Shown here piece after piece: positions 9,592 to 18,275 of a stretch of 43,823 nucleotides of DNA; position 1 is the stretch's first letter; every line of letters starts with the position of its first letter. The notes under the pieces were generated by a model. The model worked only from the letters and a program-made list of their open reading frames with translations, did no database searches and was not told where the DNA came from. The position numbers and the translations under genes are program-made. This DNA comes from Bacteroidota bacterium (GTDB taxonomy: Bacteria > Bacteroidota > Bacteroidia > Bacteroidales > JAAUTT01), in the NCBI GenBank assembly GCA_020048915.1, contig JAIFLU010000109.1, positions 7,356 to 51,178 on the forward strand, written 5' to 3'.

Positions 9592-11076
9592 TTAATTACT
9601 ATTACTAACAAATGCGACCTTTTTACCATCGGGACTCCACGAGGGTACGTTAAACGTTCCCTGGCCTCCATAAATATGGGCAACAACTTTAATTGCACCG
9701 CCATTTAAAGGCAAGGTGCGAAGCATTACATGTTTGTAATAGGGATGGTCGCCAGATGCCACAGTATTGGGATACGATATAAAAATAATACTTTTCCCGT
9801 CGGGCGAAATATGCGGAAACCAATCGTTATAATCGTCAAACGTAACTTGCTCCTGATCCGAGCCATCGGCTTTCATCCTCCAAATCTGCATAGTTCCGGT
9901 GCGGTTCGAATTAAAATAAATATATTTTCCATCTGGCGAATACTCGGAACCATCATCCAGACCAGGTGCATTTGTCAAGCGCACTTCTGTTCCACCTTCT
10001 ACCGGCATTCTGTAAATATCATATTCCTTGTTCCGCTCGCCGGTATATAGCAAAAACTTACCATCGGGTGACCAGCCATGCCAGTACGAAGGACTTTTAT
10101 CAGTTACCACTTTAGGAATACCTCCGGTAACAGGCACTATATAAACGGTAGAACCTCCATTTCTGTCGGCTGCATGATGACTAATTGCCAGCATTTTACC
10201 ATCGGCCGATAATCCGTGGTCGTTATTATTGGCAATTGCAAAGTCCGTATTAATTTCAACCGGTTGGCCTCCTGTGGCAGGGATGCTATATATCTTGCCC
10301 TTACTGTTATATATGAGTGATTTCCCATCGCGGGTCCAGTTAGGAGCTTCGAAAGGAATTTTCGATTCGTAAATCACTTTACGCAATCCGGTTGTAACAT
10401 CCAGAATTTCGAGTTTACTGCCAATATAATCTTTATAAGGAACAAAATTAGATGCCGCAGGAACAGTATACCGAACATTGGTCAACTCAAATTCCTCAGT
10501 TACATCGGGATTATGAGAACATCCCAATAAACCAACATAGAAATCGCCATCGCCAAAATTAATATCAATGGAACCGACTAATTGCAATGGTTCTCCCGGG
10601 TGAGCCACTTTAGCTGTAATTCTATTCCCGGTTTTTTCTAATTGAATAATACTAAAATGCTTTTGAATGGAGGGAATTTCTTCGGTTACAGCAGCATCCT
10701 GCGAACGATATTGAAGGGAGGTAAGACCATCGCCGTGTATAGCAATATCTGCATAGGCAGAGGTAGGGTCGAGGCTTTTGCGAATCATTAATCCAGTTTT
10801 ACGATGTGGATCAACTCCTTGTCCAATCATCTTTATGGTAGCATACATAATAAAATCACCGGAAGCCTTTTTCCATACAAAATGGAATTCGTCGTCGTTT
10901 GCCCAAAGGTTTTTACCCGATGCTTTAATGGTATACATTTCATTTTCAGAATTGAATACTGCCGAACCGGGGTGTTTTACCTTCCCGATATCCCCGCTGT
11001 TTTCGAATATTCCAACCTTGGTTTGAGCAAATAATGTAGTGGTCATAAATACAGAAAGAAATATTAGTTTTTTCAT
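9592..11076 (-). CDS. Exported TolB-like beta-propeller protein with N-terminal jelly-roll domain
   Basis: 494 residues with signal peptide (MKKLIFLSVFMTTTLFAQ). Residues about 20-210 resemble a DUF1349/concanavalin-like beta sandwich (WKKASGDFIMYATIKM, GLMIRKSLD, LTSLQYRSQD). Residues about 220-494 contain at least five TolB/PD40 blades with the recurring SPDGK signature (for example WSPDGKFLLYTGE, YSPDGKYIYFNSN, ISPDGKSIIFIS, WSPDGKKVAFVSN). This is a secreted propeller, not the Pal-binding TolB of the Tol system, since no tolQRA or pal genes are nearby. Substrate or partner is unknown; binding of a saccharide or peptide is a guess from the jelly-roll domain. Confidence 0.88.
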   Translation of the reverse strand: MKKLIFLSVFMTTTLFAQTKVGIFENSGDIGKVKHPGSAVFNSENEMYTIKASGKNLWANDDEFHFVWKKASGDFIMYATIKMIGQGVDPHRKTGLMIRKSLDPTSAYADIAIHGDGLTSLQYRSQDAAVTEEIPSIQKHFSIIQLEKTGNRITAKVAHPGEPLQLVGSIDINFGDGDFYVGLLGCSHNPDVTEEFELTNVRYTVPAASNFVPYKDYIGSKLEILDVTTGLRKVIYESKIPFEAPNWTRDGKSLIYNSKGKIYSIPATGGQPVEINTDFAIANNNDHGLSADGKMLAISHHAADRNGGSTVYIVPVTGGIPKVVTDKSPSYWHGWSPDGKFLLYTGERNKEYDIYRMPVEGGTEVRLTNAPGLDDGSEYSPDGKYIYFNSNRTGTMQIWRMKADGSDQEQVTFDDYNDWFPHISPDGKSIIFISYPNTVASGDHPYYKHVMLRTLPLNGGAIKVVAHIYGGQGTFNVPSWSPDGKKVAFVSNSN

Positions 11077-11204
11077 TCTAAGTGTTGTTAATAGTTATAG
11101 AACAAAAATAATAGAAATAATGGTTGGTAAGCTAACAAATAAGGATGTTTTTGCAAATTTCAATCGATTGCAATAATTACCATGGAATTCGAAAACCAGA
11201 TTGC

Positions 11205-11753
11205 CTATTTTAAAAGTAAACATATAATTATTCCAAGGCCAAAGCCGCCTGCACCCCAAAAGAACCTTGTTTTCACCACCTTTTTACGTTCTTCCCCGAC
11301 AATAGACTTCGACTCCTCAATTTTAAGAATGGCTTCATTCAAATTTGAGTTCACAGCGGTAAGTTTATCGGATACATCGGCAATATTTTCACCGGTTTGT
11401 TTAATAAATAATTGTGATGTCGCAGCAATTGAATCAAAACCCGATTTTAATTGATTGTATTCTTTTGCCTGCTGGTGAATACGGTCCTCCTGTAACTGAA
11501 TCAAGTTTTCGTAGGAAATAAACATTTGCTTCAGATTCAAATCGCGGTTCTTCAATTTTTCGTATGAGGTTTTATACAACAAAAATGTTTTTGAATTCAA
11601 TACATACACCGAATCGCAATCCACCCGGAGGGTATCACCTTTAGTGGCTACATAGCTGGTTATTCCTGTGCAATTATTTAATTCAAAAAAGCTTTGAGCA
11701 GCGCATTCCAACGAGAATAAAAGTAGGAATCCTCCAAAAAATAAATTCTTCAT
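11205..11753 (-). CDS. Hypothetical coiled-coil protein with C-terminal membrane anchor
   Basis: 182 residues of unrecognised family. It has an N-terminal signal peptide (ending ECAAQ), a short domain with two cysteines (NNCTG and RVDCDS), a heptad-rich coiled-coil stretch of about residues 55-155, and a C-terminal membrane helix (FFWGAGGFGLGIIICLLLK). This predicts a periplasm-facing coiled coil held by its C-terminus in the inner membrane. It begins 13 nt after the 129-residue gene 11767-12156, whose membrane helix is at the opposite end, so the two may work as a pair. Confidence 0.7.
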   Translation of the reverse strand: MKNLFFGGFLLLFSLECAAQSFFELNNCTGITSYVATKGDTLRVDCDSVYVLNSKTFLLYKTSYEKLKNRDLNLKQMFISYENLIQLQEDRIHQQAKEYNQLKSGFDSIAATSQLFIKQTGENIADVSDKLTAVNSNLNEAILKIEESKSIVGEERKKVVKTRFFWGAGGFGLGIIICLLLK

Positions 11754-11766
11754 AACATATTAATTA

Positions 11767-12156
11767 TCAATTATGGATTGAAACAACCGGTATTTCGGGT
11801 AGCTCTTGCCCAATCAATTCAATATCGCGATATAATTCTTTCAACCGAATTCGGATACTATCACGTTTAGCAGCGAATTTTACTTCATTCAACCGGCGCT
11901 CAAGATCCAAAATCTCAACCCGTCCCTGAATATCCATCACGTACGATCGAAATCGGTTTAAATCTACCTGTATAGAATCAAGTGATGCCTTTGCAGTATC
12001 AATTTGCAGAATAGCCGAGTTTATTTTCTTTTCAGCAGCATCTAGTTTTTCTATTGCTTTCTTTAAGTTTCTGCCAGAGAAAAAAAGGCTGTTAACTAAT
12101 ATCACAAGCACTGCTACTGTCAAAATATAGAGTGCAATTTTTTCGGTTCGGTTCAT
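11767..12156 (-). CDS. Hypothetical coiled-coil protein with N-terminal membrane anchor
   Basis: 129 residues of unrecognised family. Residues about 7-27 form a membrane helix (IALYILTVAVLVILVNSLFF) that is not followed by a clear cleavage site, so it is probably an anchor. Residues about 30-118 are charged and heptad-like, predicting a long coiled coil. It is the first gene of a two-gene unit with 11205-11753 and is divergent from the L,D-transpeptidase gene. FtsL/FtsB-like size and topology invite comparison with division proteins, but no family motif supports that. Confidence 0.68.
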   Translation of the reverse strand: MNRTEKIALYILTVAVLVILVNSLFFSGRNLKKAIEKLDAAEKKINSAILQIDTAKASLDSIQVDLNRFRSYVMDIQGRVEILDLERRLNEVKFAAKRDSIRIRLKELYRDIELIGQELPEIPVVSIHN

Positions 12157-12273
12157 TGTTTTAACATTTTAGAAAAACTTGAGTTTTACAGATTGTTCAA
12201 TGATAGTTATATTTGAATGGATAAATTCAAGCCTGTATTTAGTTTCTGGAATATTTAGCGGCATAGGTTAGGT

Positions 12274-12300
12274 TTTGGTCGAATAAAAATAGGATATTTG
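12274..12300 (+). promoter_or_regulatory. Candidate promoter of the L,D-transpeptidase gene
   Basis: TTTG at 12274-12277 is followed 15 nt later by GATATTTG (12293-12300), one mismatch from the TAnnTTTG consensus. It would start transcription about 45 nt before the ATG at 12354. The spacing is similar to that of the hdr-operon candidate. Visual match only. Confidence 0.28.
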
Positions 12301-12353
12301 CCGTTACAACGCAAGATTATATTGAGCCAGGATTAAACCATAGAAATCAAATA

Positions 12354-13088
12354 ATGAATTATCCGTTACTAATTTCCTTATTTATGCTGATTACACCCGG
12401 AAATTTCAAAACCGAACAGCTTAAAAACAGTCGTGTTCAAACCGCCTATAAAAATAAGAAAGCATCGATAGAAACTTTGCTGAAGTCGAAAAACCTGCAA
12501 TTATCTTCACTCGAAATTCATTTAAGAGCCTATAAGTCCGAACAAATAATGGAAGTTTGGGCAAAGAATAAAACCGACCAGACATTTGTAAAACTGATTG
12601 ATTATGAAATTTGCCGGTTATCCGGCGAAATTGGCCCCAAGCGAAAAGAAGGCGATTTACAGGTTCCGGAGGGATTTTATTATATCAACCACTTTAATCC
12701 GGAAAGCAGCTTCCATTTATCGCTGGGCATAAATTATCCGAATAAATCCGATAAAATTTTAGGAGACAAGCAACACCCCGGAGGAAGTATTTATATTCAT
12801 GGAAAATGCGTCACCATTGGCTGTTTGCCAATTACCGACGACAAAATAGAAGAATTATACATTTTATGTTTAGAAGCGAAAAATAACGGACAACAAAAAA
12901 TAACGGTTACAATTTTTCCATCGCGAATGAGTCCTGAAAAATATAACAACCTAAAATCGTTGTCCACTATTGAGCAGCATACGTTGAATTTATGGGAAGA
13001 TTTAGATACTGAATATCGGTATTTTGAATCGAAAAAGAGACTCCCGGTCATTTCGTTTTTATCAAACGGACGTCATAAAATTCAATAA
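12354..13088 (+). CDS. L,D-transpeptidase, YafK/YkuD family
   Basis: 244 residues. The catalytic segment is IYIHGKCVTIGCLPITD, with His149 and nucleophile Cys157. This short HGxxxTxGC form is typical of the YafK-like branch of YkuD domains, which lacks the longer spacing of ErfK/YcfS. The upstream GDLQVPEGFYYI is also YafK-like. In E. coli, YafK-type (DpaA) enzymes detach Braun lipoprotein from peptidoglycan; the substrate here is unknown because no Lpp homologue is visible. The first about 16 residues are hydrophobic and probably a signal peptide. It stands alone, divergent from the coiled-coil pair and upstream of the hdr operon. Confidence 0.88.
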   Translation: MNYPLLISLFMLITPGNFKTEQLKNSRVQTAYKNKKASIETLLKSKNLQLSSLEIHLRAYKSEQIMEVWAKNKTDQTFVKLIDYEICRLSGEIGPKRKEGDLQVPEGFYYINHFNPESSFHLSLGINYPNKSDKILGDKQHPGGSIYIHGKCVTIGCLPITDDKIEELYILCLEAKNNGQQKITVTIFPSRMSPEKYNNLKSLSTIEQHTLNLWEDLDTEYRYFESKKRLPVISFLSNGRHKIQ

Positions 13089-13174
13089 AATTATTCATCC
13101 ACTGCCCCTTAATTTTCAGGTAGTATAAATACCACCCTATTTATACTCATCAAAATGGGTATAATAGCCAATTT

Positions 13175-13202
13175 TTTGCAATGGATACATAACATACATT
13201 TG
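13175..13202 (+). promoter_or_regulatory. Candidate promoter of the hdr-like operon
   Basis: TTTG at 13175-13178 and TACATTTG at 13195-13202 match the Bacteroidota -33 TTTG and -7 TAnnTTTG elements, with a 16-nt gap that is slightly short. Transcription would start about 20 nt before the ATG at 13231, in an A-rich leader, which suits leader lengths in this phylum. Confidence 0.42.
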
Positions 13203-13230
13203 CTTGAGCTATTTAACCTGAACAAAAAGC

Positions 13231-13932
13231 ATGGGCAAACTATACGAGCAGCTAAGCAAGGATGTTCGATTGCAGGAAGGACTTAAATCGTGCATAAACT
13301 GTGGTACGTGCACTGCTATTTGTCCCGCTGCAGAGTTTTATGATTACGACCCCCGTATTATTGCCGAAAAAGTTCAAAGCAAAAACGACACCACTATTGA
13401 AGAGTTGCTAAAAAGTGAAACTATTTGGTATTGTGGCGAATGTATGTCGTGTAAAACACGCTGTCCCAGAGGAAATACCCCCGGGTTAATAATTATGGCA
13501 TTACGTTCTCTTTCGCAGGATTTAGGCCATTTTGCCGAATCGGAAAAAGGACGGCAGCAATTATTTCTAAAACGAACAGTTGGCGAATGGTTGTTAAACC
13601 ATGGCTACTGCCTGTATCTCGAAGGAATTGGTACAGATTTATTCCCCGAACAGGGCCCTATTTGGGATTGGTGGCAGGAAAACTATAAAGATGTGATGGA
13701 CCGCATGGGGGCTAACTATCAGGGAGAAGGTCCAGGAGTACTTCGAAAAATACCAGAAGAAACCATGGCCGAAGTAAAAAAGATATTTGAATTAACGGGT
13801 GCTACAGAGCGGTTTGCTACTATCGAAAAATATTCGAAACTGAAAGCAGACGAGTTTAACCTGGATATTTCGGACAAAATGCCCAATGAATATGTTCATT
13901 CGGTTTTTACGACCAATAGTATTTTGGAATAA
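13231..13932 (+). CDS. HdrC-like subunit with two [4Fe-4S] clusters
   Basis: 233 residues. Two CxxCxxCxxxC motifs are intact: Cys21/24/27/31 (CINCGTCTAICP) and Cys68/71/74/78 (CGECMSCKTRCP). This is the heterodisulfide reductase C subunit pattern, an electron wire between the flavin subunit HdrA and the CCG-domain subunit HdrB. The C-terminal about 110 residues extend beyond a minimal HdrC and carry no further cysteine pattern. It is the first gene of a five-gene operon (C, B, A, C, membrane DK-like), with 41 nt to the next gene. No membrane segment or signal peptide is present, so it is cytoplasmic. Confidence 0.92.
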   Translation: MGKLYEQLSKDVRLQEGLKSCINCGTCTAICPAAEFYDYDPRIIAEKVQSKNDTTIEELLKSETIWYCGECMSCKTRCPRGNTPGLIIMALRSLSQDLGHFAESEKGRQQLFLKRTVGEWLLNHGYCLYLEGIGTDLFPEQGPIWDWWQENYKDVMDRMGANYQGEGPGVLRKIPEETMAEVKKIFELTGATERFATIEKYSKLKADEFNLDISDKMPNEYVHSVFTTNSILE

Positions 13933-13973
13933 AAGCATTTATAACTACTGCTAATAGGAATTATAAAAAGAAT

Positions 13974-15044
13974 ATGCTTCAGGAAGGGAAACAAGCACTT
14001 TGGAAAGAGTATCAGAAAGAAATTGCTGATAACCGTTACTTCTATGTACGGAGCTGCGTTCGCCAGAATTTTTTTCCGGCTTCGGAAGCCACATTTTTGA
14101 AAATCATTACGGAAGAACTTGGAAAAGACATTTACGAGCATCCAAGTCATACTTCCTGCTCCGGCATTGGCTACCATACCGATGTAATCCCTTTTGAAAC
14201 CACCATGACCATGGTTGCCCGGCAGTTTGCACTTATGACAGAAGCCGGATATCCCAACCTGGTACCTTCGTGTATTACATCCTTTGGTTTATATACCGAG
14301 GTATTGGATACCTGGCATCATTTTCCGGAAGTGGAAGCCCGGGTTCGCGAACACCTTCGCAAAGCAACCGGTCGCGAATTTGAAAAACCTGCCAACATTG
14401 CTCATGCCAGCGATATCATTTTTAAACTTCGCAACGAAATAGCTGCCAAAGCAAAGCATAAACTGGTTAATCATATCACAGGAAAAACCCTGCGTGGAGT
14501 GGAGCACATCGGATGTCATTATTCAAAGATGTTTCCACAAAAAGGAATTGGAGGAGCTGAATATCCTTATGTTCTTATCGGAATGATTGAAGCATGGGGC
14601 GGTGAAGTAGTTGATTACCCTGAAAGACGTCATTGCTGCGGATTTGGATTTCGACAATACCTTGTAAAAGCTAATCGTGGGTATTCTGTTGCCAGTTCAA
14701 AAAAGAAATTCGAATCGATGGAGCCTTATAAACCCGATTTTATCCTTACCAATTGTCCTGGATGTCCTTATTTTCTGGATCGGTGGCAATATGCCATTGC
14801 CGAAATGGAAGGAACTACTTACGGCGAAAACGGGATGGGAATCCCTGTCCTCACTTATGAAGAGCTTGCCGGATTGGTTTTAGGATATGATCCCTGGGAT
14901 TTAGGATTACAGGTTCACCAGGTTTCGGTAGAGCCTTTGCTCGATAAGATGGGCATTTCGTACAATCCTTCTTCCAAATACGTGGGAAAAAATGGAAAAT
15001 TTTTAGGTGTACCTTTTAAACCTAACACATTAAAGGTCTGCTAA
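13974..15044 (+). CDS. HdrB-like subunit, CCG domain protein
   Basis: 356 residues. The C-terminal CCG motif is complete: Cys181, Cys221-Cys222 and Cys261/Cys264, spacing C-x39-CC-x38-CxxC. In methanogen HdrB this motif holds a noncubane [4Fe-4S] cluster where disulfide is reduced. The N-terminal motif is degenerate: Cys28, then Cys62-Ser63, then Cys100-x2-Ser103, so two of the five ligands are serine. The protein is somewhat longer than methanogen HdrB (about 300). It probably forms the catalytic head with the neighbouring HdrC and HdrA. The true substrate is unknown; CoM-S-S-CoB is not expected in Bacteroidota. Confidence 0.92.
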   Translation: MLQEGKQALWKEYQKEIADNRYFYVRSCVRQNFFPASEATFLKIITEELGKDIYEHPSHTSCSGIGYHTDVIPFETTMTMVARQFALMTEAGYPNLVPSCITSFGLYTEVLDTWHHFPEVEARVREHLRKATGREFEKPANIAHASDIIFKLRNEIAAKAKHKLVNHITGKTLRGVEHIGCHYSKMFPQKGIGGAEYPYVLIGMIEAWGGEVVDYPERRHCCGFGFRQYLVKANRGYSVASSKKKFESMEPYKPDFILTNCPGCPYFLDRWQYAIAEMEGTTYGENGMGIPVLTYEELAGLVLGYDPWDLGLQVHQVSVEPLLDKMGISYNPSSKYVGKNGKFLGVPFKPNTLKVC

Positions 15045-15045
15045 T

Positions 15046-16068
15046 ATGTCGAAAACTGTATTAATAATAGGTGGTGGTGTGGCAGGATTAGAAGCCTCCG
15101 GTGTTCTGTCAAAACTTGGATATACTATTACTATTGTAGAAGCTTCCGATCGTATAGGAGGAAAATTAAACCGCTGGGCAAATCTCTTCCCAACTCAACG
15201 GCCTGCCGAAGAAGTACTTAATTATTTGAAATTTCAACTCGACCCAAATACATCCATCATTACCAATACAAAAATTGATGACATATCGCTCGGAAAAACG
15301 CAGGTGAGTGCTACGTTAAGCAATGGTAACTGCATTCAGGCGGATGCTGTTTTGGTTAGTACCGGCTTCGAATTTTTTGATGCCCGAAAAAAAGAAGAAT
15401 ACGGTTACAAAATTTATGAAAATGTAATTACCTCTGTCGATCTGGAACAAATTTTTAAAGATGGAAAGGAGTTAAAAACATCGCAGGGAAAAACTCCGAA
15501 ACGAATTGGCATTATCCATTGCGTAGGCTCGCGCGACGAAAAAGTTGGGAATACCTATTGTTCCAAAGTATGCTGCGTTACCGGGGTAAAACAAGCCATT
15601 GAAATTAAAGAACGAATTCCTTCGTGCGAAGTATTCAATTTCTATATGGACCTTCGCATGTTCGACAGGCATTTTGAAGATATTTATAAGAAAGCCCAAG
15701 TGGAGCACCATGTGCAGTTTATCCGTGGCCGGCTTTCGGAAGCATTTGAAAACCCCGATGGCTCCGTAATGATTAAAGTAGAAGATACTTTATTGGGTAA
15801 ACCCATGAAAATGAACCTGGACCTGGTTGTTCTAATGGTGGGCTTTGTACCTTCGTCGAGCAGTGTGTTCCTGAAAAAAGGGTTACAGCTCGAAACTGGA
15901 AACGATGGATTCTTTACTCCTGCTGATGAGCATTATAAAACGGTATGCAGCAACCAAAAAGGAGTATTTTTTGCAGGAGCCTGCACCGGTCCCAAAACCA
16001 TAGAAAATACTATCACCGAAGCCAGAGCGGCAGCCCTGGAAATTGCAACATATTTAAATCAAAATTAA
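15046..16068 (+). CDS. Short HdrA-like FAD/[4Fe-4S] oxidoreductase subunit
   Basis: 340 residues. The N-terminal FAD-binding motif VLIIGGGVAGLEASGVL is followed by the acidic strand end VEASDRIGGKL. The HdrA-type cluster motif HCVGSRDE...YCSKVCC supplies Cys159, Cys172, Cys176 and Cys177. A second FAD motif, GVFFAGACTGPKTIENTI, lies near the C-terminus. It is about half the length of methanogen HdrA and lacks the N-terminal domain and the C-terminal ferredoxin inserts, so it is closer in layout to QmoA. It starts 1 nt after hdrB, implying translational coupling. It should pass electrons between FAD and the HdrC/HdrB clusters; bifurcation is possible in the family but not shown. Confidence 0.92.
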   Translation: MSKTVLIIGGGVAGLEASGVLSKLGYTITIVEASDRIGGKLNRWANLFPTQRPAEEVLNYLKFQLDPNTSIITNTKIDDISLGKTQVSATLSNGNCIQADAVLVSTGFEFFDARKKEEYGYKIYENVITSVDLEQIFKDGKELKTSQGKTPKRIGIIHCVGSRDEKVGNTYCSKVCCVTGVKQAIEIKERIPSCEVFNFYMDLRMFDRHFEDIYKKAQVEHHVQFIRGRLSEAFENPDGSVMIKVEDTLLGKPMKMNLDLVVLMVGFVPSSSSVFLKKGLQLETGNDGFFTPADEHYKTVCSNQKGVFFAGACTGPKTIENTITEARAAALEIATYLNQN

Positions 16069-16079
16069 TTTCGATTACA

Positions 16080-16421
16080 ATGCCCGATTTTGGTTATAAA
16101 ATAGCGAAAGACCGCCAGATAGACTATGACGAAAACAAAAGACTGATATTTTCGGAGGTAGCTGCATGGGAACCTTCGATATACCGGTGTATCAGCTGTG
16201 GAACCTGCGCTGCTACATGCTCTGCCGGGCAATATACCGATTATAGCCTTCGGAAATTAATATTGTTGGTGAAAAGAGGGGAAGAACAAGAAGTGATCAC
16301 TAATGTATCAAAATGTTTGTTGTGTGGCAAATGCCAGTTGGCATGCCCTATGGGTGTAAATACCCGCAATTTGATTCTTGGAATTCAAAACGCAGTTAAA
16401 AAAACTACTTATGCTGTTTGA
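16080..16421 (+). CDS. Second HdrC-like ferredoxin subunit
   Basis: 113 residues from the ATG at 16080. A longer frame opens at 15945 but lies inside hdrA and is not needed. Two CxxCxxCxxxC motifs: Cys37/40/43/47 (CISCGTCAATCSAG) and Cys79/82/85/89 (CLLCGKCQLACPMG). It is shorter than the first HdrC of the operon (233 residues) and close to a minimal HdrC. It starts 11 nt after hdrA and overlaps the following membrane-subunit gene. The position suggests that it bridges the soluble HdrABC module and the membrane subunit. Confidence 0.9.
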   Translation: MPDFGYKIAKDRQIDYDENKRLIFSEVAAWEPSIYRCISCGTCAATCSAGQYTDYSLRKLILLVKRGEEQEVITNVSKCLLCGKCQLACPMGVNTRNLILGIQNAVKKTTYAV

Positions 16422-18270
16422 TTGGTTCGTACTTCCGTTTACCTTGGGATTAGCCTATTTACTCGTTGTAGTATCAGTTAAATTTTACTGTTGGATAAAG
16501 GCATTGCCATACTCAGAAAAACAAAAGCTGAAAAAAGCAATTTTTACCACAAAATCTCTCATTTCTTTCAAAGAAATTGTGATGGAAAGCCTCCTTCACC
16601 GCAAAATTTTTAAAGTAAATCCATTGTTAGGGTATATGCACATGAGCCTGGCTTTTGGCTGGCTCTTACTTATATTGTTAGGTAATCTGGAATCGCGTGT
16701 ATTTAATCATGGTGAAATGGGCCCTCCTTATGTTCCTATTTTCTTTCGGTTTTTTAATCCAAATCCGACTGCATTTGCTTTCCACCATCAGTTTTCATTC
16801 ATTATGGACCTGGTATTGGTATTTGTGTTATCAGGTGTAGCTCTGGCATATTATAAACGTTTAAATTCAAACACTTTAGGCTTAAAACGCATTACCAAAC
16901 ACATTCCTGCCGACATGCTAGCCCTTACCGCGCTGTGGTTTATTTTTCCATTGCGTTTACTGGCTGAAAGTTTTACTTCCGGTTCACTTGGTGGTGGAAG
17001 CTTTCTGACGGCTAACCTGGGAAATGTGTTGAATAGTTTTCTTCCATCCGAAATTCTATATTATCCTTTTTGGTGGGCCTATTCAGTATCATTGGGTTTA
17101 TTCTTTGTGGCGCTGCCATATTCCCGCTACATGCACATACCTACCGAAATGCTGCTTATATTCCTTAAAAATGCAGGAATTGAAGAACAAAACAGTCATT
17201 CGGGATTTACTGAGGTGGAATTAAATGCTTGCTCCCGTTGTGGAATATGTATTGATACCTGTCAACTATCTAAAGCAGCCGGTATCAATAATGTGCAATC
17301 GGTTTATCAGCTAAGAGATATACGCTATGACACACAAGACCTGAACCGCTCCTTGAATTGCCTGATGTGTGGCCGTTGCGATACAACTTGTCCTGTAGGC
17401 ATCGACATTGCCGGAATACGTCAAATTAAGCGGAATGAAAGTGCTCCCGGATTAGCTGAAAACTACACATACATTAAACCGCAACCGGTTCAACATGCCG
17501 ATGTTATTTATTTTGCAGGTTGCATGACACACCTCACCCCATCCATCAAAAAAGCGATGGTAAACATTTTCAAAAATAGCGACATTAATTTTTGGTTTAT
17601 GGACGAGCAAGGTTCGCTTTGCTGTGGTCGACCGCAGCTTTTAGCAGGAAAAAACCAGGAGGCGAAAATTTTAATGCAGAAAAACAAAATGGCAATCGAG
17701 CAATCTCAGGCAAAAGCGCTGGTTACCAATTGCCCTATTTGCTATAAGATGTTTCATGAAGAATATAAATTAGATATACCAGTTTACCACCATTCACAAT
17801 ATTTTGCAGGCTTATTGGATAACAACCTTCTTGAATTGAATCATCTCAATACTTCAGCTGTATATCATGACCCATGTGAACTTGGCAGGGGAAGCAAAGT
17901 ATATAAAGAACCACGCCAGGTATTGAATAGTATTGTAGCGCTGAACCAACCAAATGACGATGGAGAAAAAGCACTTTGCTGTGGCGGCAGTTTGGGAAAT
18001 GTTTCCATATCTTCTGAACAAAGAACATTAGTAACCAAACAAGCTTGTGATACACTGCTTCAAAATCAACCGGAAATTTTAGTAACGGGCTGCCCACTTT
18101 GTAAAAAAACTTTCCAAAAAGTTTCAGATACTCCTGTTTTAGACCTGGCTGAACTTGTAAACAACAGCTTGATTTCGAGGAAACAGAAACCTAAACCTCT
18201 TAAAAAGCTCGAAAAAATTGACCAAGTTTTGAATTCGCTCGTACCCAATCAAACAGCAGATTTAGAATAA
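16411..18270 (+). CDS. Fused cytochrome-b / CCG-domain membrane subunit (DsrM+DsrK or HdrE+HdrD-like)
   Basis: 619 residues from the ATG at 16411, which overlaps the stop of the preceding gene by 11 nt; an ATG at 16378 would add 11 residues. Residues about 1-250 have about five to six membrane helices with histidines that could bind heme b (GYMHMSLAF, FHHQFSF, SRYMHIP), as in the NarI/DsrM family. Then come two [4Fe-4S] motifs, Cys274/277/280/284 and Cys317/320/323/327. Two intact CCG domains follow: Cys371, 404-405, 441/444 and Cys489, 523-524, 561/564. The product probably links the menaquinone pool to the cytoplasmic Hdr module. Separate subunits in other systems (DsrM plus DsrK) are one chain here. 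Confidence 0.9.
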   Translation: MLFDWFVLPFTLGLAYLLVVVSVKFYCWIKALPYSEKQKLKKAIFTTKSLISFKEIVMESLLHRKIFKVNPLLGYMHMSLAFGWLLLILLGNLESRVFNHGEMGPPYVPIFFRFFNPNPTAFAFHHQFSFIMDLVLVFVLSGVALAYYKRLNSNTLGLKRITKHIPADMLALTALWFIFPLRLLAESFTSGSLGGGSFLTANLGNVLNSFLPSEILYYPFWWAYSVSLGLFFVALPYSRYMHIPTEMLLIFLKNAGIEEQNSHSGFTEVELNACSRCGICIDTCQLSKAAGINNVQSVYQLRDIRYDTQDLNRSLNCLMCGRCDTTCPVGIDIAGIRQIKRNESAPGLAENYTYIKPQPVQHADVIYFAGCMTHLTPSIKKAMVNIFKNSDINFWFMDEQGSLCCGRPQLLAGKNQEAKILMQKNKMAIEQSQAKALVTNCPICYKMFHEEYKLDIPVYHHSQYFAGLLDNNLLELNHLNTSAVYHDPCELGRGSKVYKEPRQVLNSIVALNQPNDDGEKALCCGGSLGNVSISSEQRTLVTKQACDTLLQNQPEILVTGCPLCKKTFQKVSDTPVLDLAELVNNSLISRKQKPKPLKKLEKIDQVLNSLVPNQTADLE

Positions 18271-18275
18271 ATCAT

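Noticed and set aside
9592..11076. Calling the propeller protein TolB of the Tol-Pal system
   Set aside because: It has an N-terminal jelly-roll domain and no tolQRA or pal genes next to it.
15945..16079. 45-residue N-terminal extension of the second HdrC
   Set aside because: It lies wholly inside the end of hdrA, has no HdrC-like sequence, and an ATG at 16080 gives the expected N-terminus.
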